This document shows positions 1 through 6,150 of a DNA stretch of 11,237 bases, piece after piece. The DNA comes from Coemansia sp. RSA 922. Lineage: Eukaryota; Kickxellomycota; Kickxellomycetes; Kickxellales; Kickxellaceae. The DNA lies in NCBI GenBank assembly GCA_027577415.1, contig JANBQS010000847.1, forward strand, positions 1 through 11,237. Reading direction: 5' to 3'. The number at the start of each line of letters is the position of its first letter. Within the stretch, counting starts at the first letter, position 1. Position numbers and translations under genes: made by a program. Under the pieces are notes generated by a model. The model had not been told where the DNA came from and did no database searches. It worked only from the letters and a program-made list of their open reading frames with translations.

Positions 1-142
1 CCATGACTGGGGTTGAAAAACGGCCATGAAATGATAATGTGGGCAAGTGGGTCTAGACTGCAAAGGGCTCTCTCTATCGCTCCTCTCTTTTCTCCGTTTT
101 CCAGTCCCTTTGTTGAGCGATATAATCACAGCGTCTGTGTGT

Positions 143-558
143 TTATAGGAAGAAACTCTGCCAAATTGTTTCATACATCTTCCACCTTGTTATGTTCTCT
201 CTTAATGTAGTTAGAGACCCAATAGAACCGCTCTCTTGGACAGGTGTATGGTGATAAACAGGTGTGCTATAGCTGATAACCATAGTAACTGTGAATTCCA
301 CCTTGTCATAGGATAAATACCCACAGCCAAATATGTATGTAATGCCAGGTTAGTGTGTGGTTCGAAATCAATCAGTTGACTGCATGTCACCAGCTCACCC
401 ATCAGAAAGGTGTAGCCGTTGTTGTCTCTTGTATGCACAGTTAATTGAATAATGATAGTGCAAATGCCCTGCACTGTCTCACTTGCCACAGCATAAACAG
501 ACTTGGCTGCCAACAGGAGTATAGTGCAATGGGCCTGAGCGACAATCGTCTGTTGGCG
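143..558 (-). pseudogene. Decayed minus-strand coding remnant, family unknown
   Basis: The minus strand has an open frame from 558 to 211 without an ATG at its head. Its middle part reads like strand-forming protein (for example YTFLMGELVTCSQLIDF). From about 330 down, a second minus-strand frame becomes the more protein-like one (DKVEFTVTMVISYSTPVYHH) and runs to a TAA at 143-145. This suggests one old gene with at least one frameshift and no intact start. I see no family signature. The alternating hydrophobic pattern would fit a beta-sandwich protein, but that is inference. The alternative is chance open frame in non-coding DNA. Confidence 0.22.
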
Positions 559-1345
559 TCATGGGGGAAGGAATACACAACTGGTCATCTGTAGGCAGTG
601 ACAAACTTGACATACAAGAGCATCACAAGCTTTGCCGCGATAACAAACATAAGTTTTACACAAAAAATATTACACAAGCTAAAAAGTAGTTGTATCGGAC
701 TCTGCGCATTTGTGCGAGTTTATAGAGCTCTTAGATGCCGTATTTTGTTGAGAAATAGCAGAGCTGCCAACAAAACAGCCGAGTGCTTGCTGATCACCTT
801 TGGGAAGCCAAGAAGGCTCTGAATATGTGACGATCTAAGTGGGCACTATGTCTTTAATAAAATTTTGTATAAAAATGCTAGGGCTTAGTTTCAACCGGTT
901 TCAGAATCAAGCAACTCTTAGTAACAAGATGATGCCAGCTTTGCAACCATTAGACCACTATTTCAAAGGTGCCATGCCTGCTATCACAATGTTAGCAATT
1001 AAAGGAAGTCAGCCATTTTGGTGGACTGCCCCACTTGGCGCTTGAGGCAACATATGCTTGCTTCTGATGACGCATCACACAAAGCAGACCAAGCTCTATA
1101 ATCTTTTAGATCTGGATATATGTAACTCGTTGTAATATAGCGGTGGTAAATACATAATATCTTCCAACAAGCTTTTGCGCTATTAAAAAATGTATAGTAT
1201 GTGCAGAGGTGCTTGCTGTAGGTTGGAGTATGCGAGTTGTTATCGGCTAATGCCTTAGTTCACCAGTCCTTACGTCTTTGAATTAAGTAAATAAAAGTTA
1301 AAAAGATAAAAGGTGATTACCCTAACTAGTCTACGGCTGCTGGTG
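559..1345. other. AT-rich stretch without a supported gene
   Basis: Two plus-strand open frames exist here (598-822 and 839-1045). The first begins at GTG rather than ATG and has low-complexity AT-driven content. The second contains an ATG at 848 but no recognisable motif. No promoter, intron or poly(A) arrangement supports either one. The stretch is best described as non-coding or too decayed to read. Confidence 0.4.
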
Positions 1346-1378
1346 CACGGACCCTTATGTAGGGGCGAACGGTCCGTG
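1346..1378. repeat. GC-rich inverted repeat (8-bp perfect arms)
   Basis: CACGGACC at 1346-1353 is the exact reverse complement of GGTCCGTG at 1371-1378. A smaller inner pair, CCCT (1352-1355) and AGGG (1361-1364), sits in the loop. It stands out as a GC-rich island in an AT-rich background. No tRNA-like layout or transposon end could be recognised. Confidence 0.6.
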
Positions 1379-1403
1379 GGAACAGTAATGGCACTACTAC
1401 TTG

Positions 1404-1424
1404 TGATCAGGGCGCCATTGATCA
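1404..1424. repeat. Paired TGATCA palindromes flanking GGCGCC
   Basis: TGATCA occurs at 1404-1409 and again at 1419-1424, with the palindrome GGCGCC at 1411-1416 between them. It lies 26 bases past the preceding inverted repeat. The arrangement is visible directly. Any role, such as a protein-binding site or a remnant of a small inverted-repeat element, is speculative. Confidence 0.45.
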
Positions 1425-1499
1425 TAGCCATAGAAATTAGGCCAAAATAAAATGTCCGATATTGTCGCTGAGCGTCGAAATCCTACAGGCAGCATAACA

Positions 1500-1625
1500 A
1501 GATATCAGACTGAAGTAGTAAACAGAAATAGGCTATATTTAGCTTGTAAGAGGATAATTCGATACTTTGCAGAGCAAAGGAGTACAGGCAAACTCTTTTG
1601 AAACAAGCAAAGTGACAATACCTTG
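1500..1625 (+). repeat. Dispersed upstream element, copy 1 of 3
   Basis: The core at about 1534-1580 contains TTTAGCTTGTAAGAGGATA, which recurs exactly at 2922-2940 and in degenerate form at 4604-4622. Similarity continues on both sides: an ATCAGAC block before the core, and GATACTTTGCAG-like and GAAACAAGC-like stretches after it. It lies about 460 bases upstream of the first small gene. The three copies mark the ends of a tandemly duplicated unit that also contains the small genes. Confidence 0.6.
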
Positions 1626-1844
1626 CAGGAAAAGATGTGTCCGAACATTGTGGAACTTAGAAATGTAGTACCAGAGCGTATTCAAGTTGGTAGTGTCAAA
1701 AGAAAAATACAAATGAAGCCATATTACATAGTCGGAAACTACTTTCTTGTAAACGTTGGGACAAGGTAAGTAGACATGGATACAGAAACGTAGAAACTGT
1801 CATGCCCCGTCAGGGCAAAATACAAAATATTTGGGGTAAGAAAC

Positions 1845-1998
1845 ACGCCTTGCCTTTTGGCAGACATTATTCCCCCTCCTATTGTTCAACGGAATAAAAA
1901 GCATAATAAATTTCACCTCTTAAAACTGCCAATTCTCCATCTCCTCCCACCTCACTTGTTCAACACCACTAATAGTACTGCACTTGACTCGAAACAAC
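1845..1998 (+). promoter_or_regulatory. Core promoter and 5' leader of small gene 1
   Basis: A TATA-like GGAATAAAAAGCA lies at 1891-1903, about 105 bases before the ATG. A CCCCT motif, resembling a fungal stress-response element, lies at 1873-1877. The leader is pyrimidine- and A-rich and ends in CACTTGACTCGAAACAAC directly before ATGG, with A at position -3. The block aligns along its length with 3470-3623 ahead of the second small gene: GGCAGA/AGCAGA, TTCCCC, ATAAAAAGCA, CACTTGA. Such conservation outside the coding region supports a real promoter. The stress-element reading is inference. Confidence 0.6.
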
Positions 1999-2328
1999 AT
2001 GGATGACAAATTAGTATCACTGAATGCTGATGAGACTGGTAAGAAAGTGTATGATTCAGTTAAGGAAGTAGTCACTGTCATATCTAATTATTGCCGTGTT
2101 CACAATCCCAACAATGCTGCTATTAGCAATAATGATTTAAAATGGCGAGAAGATCGAAATCTTTTCACTTACGAATTTCAACACAACGTAGCTGTTCAAT
2201 TTATGGCTGTGAAGAGGAAAGGCAAATGGTCACTAAGTTGGACCAAGGGTGAAGGTGACAGTGGCAAGCAGATTCCATATACGGATAAAGATGAAGGACC
2301 TCTGCTAAGTAGGCTTGTCAAGAACTAG
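1999..2328 (+). CDS. Small orphan protein, 109 aa (tandem paralog 1)
   Basis: I do not recognise this gene. The ATG at 1999 is chosen over a TTG at 1984 because it is the first ATG downstream of the TATA box, has A at -3, and falls at the same place as the start of the paralog at 3624. The 109-residue product has no signal peptide, membrane segment or cysteine pattern. It looks like a short alpha/beta cytosolic protein: a helix-like N-terminal half (VYDSVKEVVTVISNY), then probable strands ending in GKWSLSW, and a polar tail ending LLSRLVKN. The second gene shares Y-x-S...SNY, the GKxxLSW block and an LL-basic C-terminus, though overall identity is low. Shared promoter and 3' flank show that the two genes arose by tandem duplication. 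The stop is TAG, and no intron is needed. Confidence 0.68.
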   Translation: MDDKLVSLNADETGKKVYDSVKEVVTVISNYCRVHNPNNAAISNNDLKWREDRNLFTYEFQHNVAVQFMAVKRKGKWSLSWTKGEGDSGKQIPYTDKDEGPLLSRLVKN

Positions 2329-2884
2329 ACATATAGCATGTGGTTTACATTACAATATTTAACCTATATACCATTCTATTACGGAGCGGTGTATTCCAGT
2401 GAGACTTTGTCTCAGTTTACGGAATTACACTCCATCGGAACCCAGCAGTACGTGGGAGCAAAGGGACTAATATAATGCTATGATATCTGTAGCCTCACCA
2501 GCAAACCTTACATATTCTTAACACCTACAAGCACACTCTTTAATGACCTCCACATTTTTAACACACATAGCACTTTTAAATATACTTGTTTTTGTTGGTA
2601 GTTTTGTAGAGTAAATTTACAACTTGAATAGCTGGGCTGAGTCGAGGCCAGCCTAGAAGTTGTATGTGTATAGCTGCATTCTTCAAAAGCTTAAGGTTCA
2701 TTAGTTTCCAAATAATGAGTGTTTCAATTATTGCTAGCCACTGTGCTTCGCTCGAGGAGATTAGTGCTTTGGCCTAAGAAATAAGCAGGAGTTTTAACAT
2801 GGGGCTCTAAAAAGAGAGGTGGGACTAAAGTGTCCAACAGCTCTTTACTGCCTTTGTATGACTACAAAAGAAGCAGAAACACAA
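2329..2884 (+). other. 3' flank of small gene 1, partly repeated after gene 2
   Basis: No further gene is seen here. The segment at about 2487-2580 (TCTGTAGCCTCACCAGC, then AGCACACTCTTTAATGACC and CCACATTTTTAACAC) has a clear counterpart at about 4190-4312 after the second small gene. The conserved part lies 160-250 bases past the stop, so the duplicated unit includes a long 3' region, perhaps the 3' UTR and terminator. No AATAAA lies close to the stop. Confidence 0.5.
2383..2433 (+). repeat. Long imperfect hairpin after small gene 1
   Basis: GGAG-CG-GTGTATTCC (2383-2397) pairs with GGAATTACAC-TCC (2421-2433) with small bulges. Inside it, GAGAC (2401-2405) pairs perfectly with GTCTC (2409-2413) around a TTT loop. 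It lies 55 bases past the stop codon, so it would be in the transcript's 3' UTR. No matching hairpin was found after the second gene, so it is not part of the conserved unit. Confidence 0.55.
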
Positions 2885-3015
2885 GACATCAGACTAACGT
2901 AATGGACGGAAATAGTGCGTTTTTAGCTTGTAAGAGGATACTTGGACACTCTGCAGCCAAAAAAGAACACAAACAAGCACTTCGGAAACACAAGGGTGGA
3001 AACAAGCTTGCTGTG
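2885..3015 (+). repeat. Dispersed upstream element, copy 2 of 3
   Basis: TTTTAGCTTGTAAGAGGATA at 2921-2940 matches copy 1 over 19 bases. Flanking blocks also match: ACATCAGACT ahead of it, GGACACTCTGCAG after it, and GGAAACAAG further on. It begins about 560 bases after the stop of small gene 1 and about 700 bases before small gene 2. A plus-strand open frame of 62 codons crosses it but starts at GTG and is not conserved in the other copies. Confidence 0.6.
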
Positions 3016-3469
3016 TGAAGAATAAATGTAAAAGGCAAACACTATAGTGCACTTTCCAGCTGGCTAGCGCAAAAAAGTAAAAGGAAAAAAGCAAACCCTT
3101 TGACAAGAAACTCGGAAACGGCTAGTATCGTGCGAGGGAAAACATGCTTGGTCATTGTAAAATTTGGAAAATAGTGTCATAGTGCACCAAGATACGTCAT
3201 GGTGAAGGAAGGATGACAAATTCCTTGACTGAAAATGCGAGTATTACGATACATTCAAAAGTCTCATAAGGAAAAACATGGTTGAGTGACGTAAATTTCG
3301 AATAAATTGACATCATATTTATCCAAATAAGCCATGGCAAAGAAAAAAGAAAAGAAAGGCTTGGTTTCCAACGCAAACCACCCTTTTTAAGCGAAAGGGG
3401 AAAAGAGAAGACAGAAATAGAATAATTGTAATACCTGGCAGTCCAGAATACGAGCTTTGGAACGAGTGA
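3016..3469. other. A-rich spacer before small gene 2
   Basis: This stretch is rich in AAAAG and GGAAA tracts with no supported gene. The minus-strand open frames across 3319-3575 consist of phenylalanine- and leucine-rich shadows of purine-rich plus-strand DNA. An AGGGG motif at 3396-3400 is the reverse-orientation form of the CCCCT motif found in both small-gene promoters. Confidence 0.35.
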
Positions 3470-3623
3470 TACAACCTTCTTTTAGCAGAAAATTTTCTTC
3501 TTCCCCTTCTCCAATGGGGTATAAAAAGCAAGGTCCTTCCCAACACCAACAACAGATTTTCTTTATCTCATCCAACTCACTCTTACAACATCTCTCATAT
3601 TACTACACTTGATTCAAACAAAC
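3470..3623 (+). promoter_or_regulatory. Core promoter and 5' leader of small gene 2
   Basis: A good TATA box, TATAAAAAG, lies at 3520-3528, about 100 bases before the ATG. It is preceded by CCAAT at 3511-3515 and CCCCT at 3503-3507. The leader runs through CAACTCACTC and ends ACACTTGATTCAAACAAAC before ATGG. It aligns block by block with 1845-1998. Here the TATA box is closer to consensus (GTATAAAAAG against GAATAAAAAG), so this copy may be the stronger promoter; that is inference. Confidence 0.65.
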
Positions 3624-4001
3624 ATGGCCTACAAGTACACACCGTTAAAGGCTACCATAGGCGTCAACACGTATAATTCATTGGCGGAGGCACTTAATGA
3701 CCTATCTAATTATTCTATAGACGAAACCAAAAACACCGAATTTCTTACGCTGGGAGATTTTACGCAGCTAGAGAATACCAATCAATACGATTATATATTG
3801 ACCAAGAAAAGCTCTAAAAAGATCTATTATATCTTAAAAATAGAGGACGCTGGTAAATGTGTGCTATCTTGGATAGGCGGTGATTCTGTGAAGAAAGGAT
3901 GCATTGACCCTGACTTGGTAGACCCTGAATGGTTGGTTATTCCCAAGGAACTGTCGGCTATCCCTAAGGATAAGTTGCTTCAGCTTTTCAAAGAAGAGTA
4001 A
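3624..4001 (+). CDS. Small orphan protein, 125 aa (tandem paralog 2)
   Basis: The function is unknown. The ATG at 3624 is the first after the TATA box, with A at -3; an in-frame TTG at 3609 is rejected. The product has 125 residues, no signal peptide and no membrane segment. An N-terminal helix-like stretch (YNSLAEALNDLSNY) is followed by probable beta strands (IYYILKI, GKCVLSWIGGD) and a charged, probably helical tail ending DKLLQLFKEE. It is about 16 residues longer than its paralog at 1999, mostly through a WLVIPKELSAIPK segment before the tail. The coding sequences have diverged much more than expected from the recognisable non-coding flanks, which may mean fast protein evolution. Some lineage-specific intracellular role is likely, but no function should be assigned. 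The stop is TAA and there is no intron. Confidence 0.7.
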   Translation: MAYKYTPLKATIGVNTYNSLAEALNDLSNYSIDETKNTEFLTLGDFTQLENTNQYDYILTKKSSKKIYYILKIEDAGKCVLSWIGGDSVKKGCIDPDLVDPEWLVIPKELSAIPKDKLLQLFKEE

Positions 4002-4559
4002 GTCATATTGCGTAGACAATGGTAGACCAATTTCTGATCTATGCCTCAATGTTCGAGCCGCCTCTCATTCTCTCACAGAATAGGAAACCATCAAAGGGGT
4101 TTTACAAACTTTATTGAACTTTATGTCAACCTGACCCCGTTTGTACCCGAGAGAAAACAAGAAGGTGTAGTGCATACCACAGCCTCTGCACATTTGTAGC
4201 CGCACTACCTGGCTTAGAGCATTTATACAACTTCAGTGCTCACTAAGGCATTCTTCTTAGTATCATTTTCTAGCACTCTTTTTAATGTCCTCTACATTTT
4301 CAATACAACCTTTTCACATAGATTTCTTAGGTAGCAATGTGTGCGGCTTGTCACAAGCAAGTGGCGCAGTGTAGCACTAGATTTCTAATATAGAATAGTG
4401 TTGCTTTTATGTTTGTGAAATAAATTTCTTAATCCTCTCTACAGTGCCAGTTGACTATTTTAACATTACAACATCATTTCTTAACATACGTGATTAGATT
4501 GGCAATTTTTACGCGCAAAGCCTGATTATTGCTGCTTTGAATAATTGAGAAAGGCAAAA
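4002..4559 (+). other. 3' flank of small gene 2, repeated counterpart of 2329-2884
   Basis: No gene is seen. TTTGTAGCCGCACTACC at about 4193-4209 and AGCACTCTTTTTAATGTCC with CTACATTTTCAATAC at about 4273-4307 match the region after small gene 1. An AATAAA lies at 4419-4424, over 400 bases past the stop, so its use as a poly(A) signal is uncertain. Confidence 0.5.
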
Positions 4560-4705
4560 AATATCAAGACACTATACAGACAGGATAAACAAGAAAAGGA
4601 TATATTTAGCATGTGAAAGGGGAATTCGGACACTTTTCAGGGCAAAAGGCCACTGAAAACCACTTTAAAAATAGTGAACATGGAGTTGGAAACAAGTCTG
4701 TTATA
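4560..4705 (+). repeat. Dispersed upstream element, copy 3 of 3 (no gene follows)
   Basis: TATATTTAGCATGTGAAAGG at 4601-4620, then GGAATTCGGACACTTTTCAG and GGCAAAAGG, are degenerate matches to the other two copies. AGTTGGAAACAAG near 4683 matches GGTGGAAACAAG of copy 2. The spacing from the preceding stop codon (about 600 bases) equals that in the previous unit. This is the start of a third tandem unit that lacks a recognisable small gene. Confidence 0.5.
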
Positions 4706-4770
4706 AGAGTAGTTTTTATAACTGTTAAAACAATAAACTCTGAGAAACAAGAGAAAAAACTCCCCGATTC

Positions 4771-4806
4771 CTCAGCCTAGCGCTGAGTGGGAAAAACATA
4801 TAAATA
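4771..4806 (+). promoter_or_regulatory. Orphaned TATA promoter of the third unit
   Basis: TATAAATA at 4799-4806 follows an inverted repeat, CTCAGC (4771-4776) and GCTGAG (4782-4787), and a CCCC run at 4762-4765. By position it matches the TATA box of a third repeat unit. No open frame resembling the small genes follows, so it appears to be a leftover promoter next to a rearrangement point. Confidence 0.3.
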
Positions 4807-4844
4807 CTGTTGACATATGCTGTGATCATCATAGCACACCAGCA

Positions 4845-4871
4845 TGACGTCACATACGATGACTATGTGAC
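4845..4871. repeat. CRE-type palindrome overlapping an 8-bp inverted repeat
   Basis: TGACGTCA, the consensus site of CREB/ATF-type bZIP factors, lies at 4845-4852. It overlaps a perfect inverted repeat, GTCACATA (4849-4856) and TATGTGAC (4864-4871), with a 7-base spacer. Both are directly visible; binding is untested. If the neighbouring minus-strand gene was once real, this lies past its 3' end. Confidence 0.4.
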
Positions 4872-5003
4872 AACGGGTGTTCCCAGTCAGCAATTTGAAC
4901 ATCTGCTGCATGTGTACCCAGTGATGCCAGATTCCACGGCCACTTCTAGCATATACAAGCGCTGTACACTAGAATTTCTTCGTATTGAGAAAGTATTTGG
5001 ACA

Positions 5004-5465
5004 TTAGTTGCCACCAATCTTTCTCAAGTCCATAGTCCAGTTCAGATCAGTCACAATCCTTGTTGTCTCAGTCTTAATGACTGCCAGCTTGGTGATCTCT
5101 CCGGTAGTCTTGCTTCTTTGCTACAAACTTGCTCAGTGCATCTGTTACACGTTACATCAGTTTGTTGACCACACTGTCAATATTGACAATGAAGTAAACG
5201 GGCACTGTGCTCGACAATCAAACTCTGGGTATCCTCAACTGGACAGGTACAGGTACTTGGGCTCCGAGCTTCTGTAACGTCCCGGCGTAGCTCCCAGTAC
5301 CTCCTTCGCTATAACTGCTAGCTGCATTATGTCCACATGGTCCTTGGTTGGTGTATACAAGACGGCCATGAGTTTCATATTTGGAAAGTTGGTCGTCTCG
5401 CTAACAGTAACGGCGACGGCAGCTGTACTCTCCTAAGAGACAAAGTCGTATTCGTTCTCAGTCAT
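5004..5465 (-). pseudogene. Decayed minus-strand gene, possibly arrestin-like
   Basis: An ATG at 5463-5465 opens a frame that runs for 76 codons to a TGA at 5235-5237, with one TAG at 5433-5435. It contains NMKLMAVLYTPTKDHVDIMQ. A second minus-strand frame then takes over, with QVPVPVQLRIP, TVPVYFIVNI and ALSKFVAKKQDY, interrupted by TGA and TAA. A third frame gives TGEITKLAVIKTETTRIVTD and ends at TAA 5004-5006. Three successive protein-like frames on one strand indicate a broken gene. The pattern IP...L...VPVYFIVNI...LSKFVAKKQDY...K resembles the C-terminal beta-sandwich of arrestin-domain proteins. This is a weak, unverified resemblance. Plus-strand open frames over the same bases (4810-5277, split by TAG) look less protein-like. 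Confidence 0.33.
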
Positions 5466-5804
5466 ACTTTAATTAGGAATTAGTGCACAAGGAGTAATTG
5501 GCAAGAAAAAGTAAATGCGTAATAGAGCGAAAAAGGAAAACTTTCAAGAAGGGAACTTTCGCTTGTCGCCAATAATAAATAATCATGCTAATCGTCTATC
5601 GATCAAATCATTAATAGTGTCAACAAAAACTGACCAAATTGAAGAGCTTGATTGTTTACGGTAAATCGTTTGAGGTTTGCGAGTGCTCTCCACTCCCTTT
5701 TTCTTTCTCCTTTTCTCACTCACTCGCTACACATTAACAAATTGGCATTTTCTCACTTTCTTATTCATTTATATTCGCATACTCTCGCCTTTAAAACCTT
5801 TTGA
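5466..5804 (+). promoter_or_regulatory. Upstream region of the FunK1 kinase gene
   Basis: Two nested inverted pairs occur: ATTGGC (5497-5502) with GCCAAT (5568-5573), giving CCAAT boxes in opposite directions, and GCGAAA (5527-5532) with TTTCGC (5557-5562). A strongly pyrimidine-rich run of C and T spans about 5686-5730. TATA-like sequences occur at 5770-5773 and TTTAAAA at 5790-5796. Together these look like a fungal promoter reading rightward, with transcription probably starting near 5800-5840. There is no gene inside it. Confidence 0.45.
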
Positions 5805-6120
5805 ATTCGTCTGTTCTATTTTTTCCCTGACTGGCAGCAAATAACCAGGCCTAACCCATCCAGTAGTAGAAAAGGGGCGACTAGCCAGTCCGCCACAGAG
5901 CACGACAGTAAGCCTGCATTAGACGCTTTTACGCCAACGAAGAAGACTTCGAAAACTAGAGGTAAGTGGTTGCCGAGTACACCCAGTACTACACGTGTCA
6001 GCTCTCTCTACTAATGCTTTTGGCTTTATTGTGTACTTTTCATCTATAGGCGATGGTTCACACTCGCCTGTCACCGCGCTGAGCATAGATCTTCCCAACA
6101 CCCCTTCTGTCAGCTGGTAG
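5805..6120 (+). pseudogene. 5' exons of FunK1 gene, cut off by TAG
   Basis: A plus-strand frame opens after a TGA at 5802-5804 and is protein-like from about 5845 (PSSSRKGATSQSATEHDSK, then TPTKKTSKTR). It splices over an 88-base intron and continues as GDGSHSPVTALSID up to TGG-TAG at 6115-6120. The frame after the TAG continues without a break into the ATG of the kinase at 6151. The Ser/Thr/Pro/Lys-rich composition is typical of the disordered N-terminus of FunK1 proteins. No ATG is found in the visible 5' exon, so an earlier exon or a lost start is needed. Today the stretch may be 5' UTR. After splicing, an ATG at 6053 would begin a 9-codon upstream reading frame. Confidence 0.5.
5962..6049 (+). 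other. Spliceosomal intron, 88 bases
   Basis: The donor is GTAAGT at 5962-5967, the branch-site match TACTAAT at 6009-6015 and the acceptor CTATAG at 6044-6049. The length of 88 is not a multiple of three, and removal joins AGA-G to GC-GAT so that the protein-like frame continues. All three signals are near fungal consensus. Confidence 0.75.
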
Positions 6121-6150
6121 GGTCACGCTCAGTCACCCCCAAACTACACG

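Noticed and set aside
13..210. Plus-strand open frame of 65 codons
   Set aside because: It starts at a TTG, has no motif, and overlaps CT-rich sequence that looks non-coding.
598..1045. Two plus-strand open frames (598-822, 839-1045)
   Set aside because: No ATG at the first start, AT-driven composition, no promoter or conservation visible, and no resemblance to the small-gene family despite lying where an earlier unit could have been.
1346..1378. Hairpin considered as tRNA or other structured RNA
   Set aside because: The arms do not fit a cloverleaf, and no T-loop or A/B-box pattern is present.
2830..3018. Plus-strand open frame of 62 codons
   Set aside because: It begins at GTG and crosses the dispersed upstream element. 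The other element copies do not keep the frame, so it is repeat sequence, not a gene.
3319..3575. Minus-strand open frames rich in F, L and W
   Set aside because: They are shadows of purine-rich upstream DNA of small gene 2 and overlap its promoter.
4810..5277. Plus-strand frame split by one TAG at 5005-5007
   Set aside because: The amino acid order looks random (for example VLMTASLVISPVVLLLCY-type runs), and it starts at TTG. The minus-strand reading of the same DNA has an ATG and more protein-like fragments. The choice is not certain.
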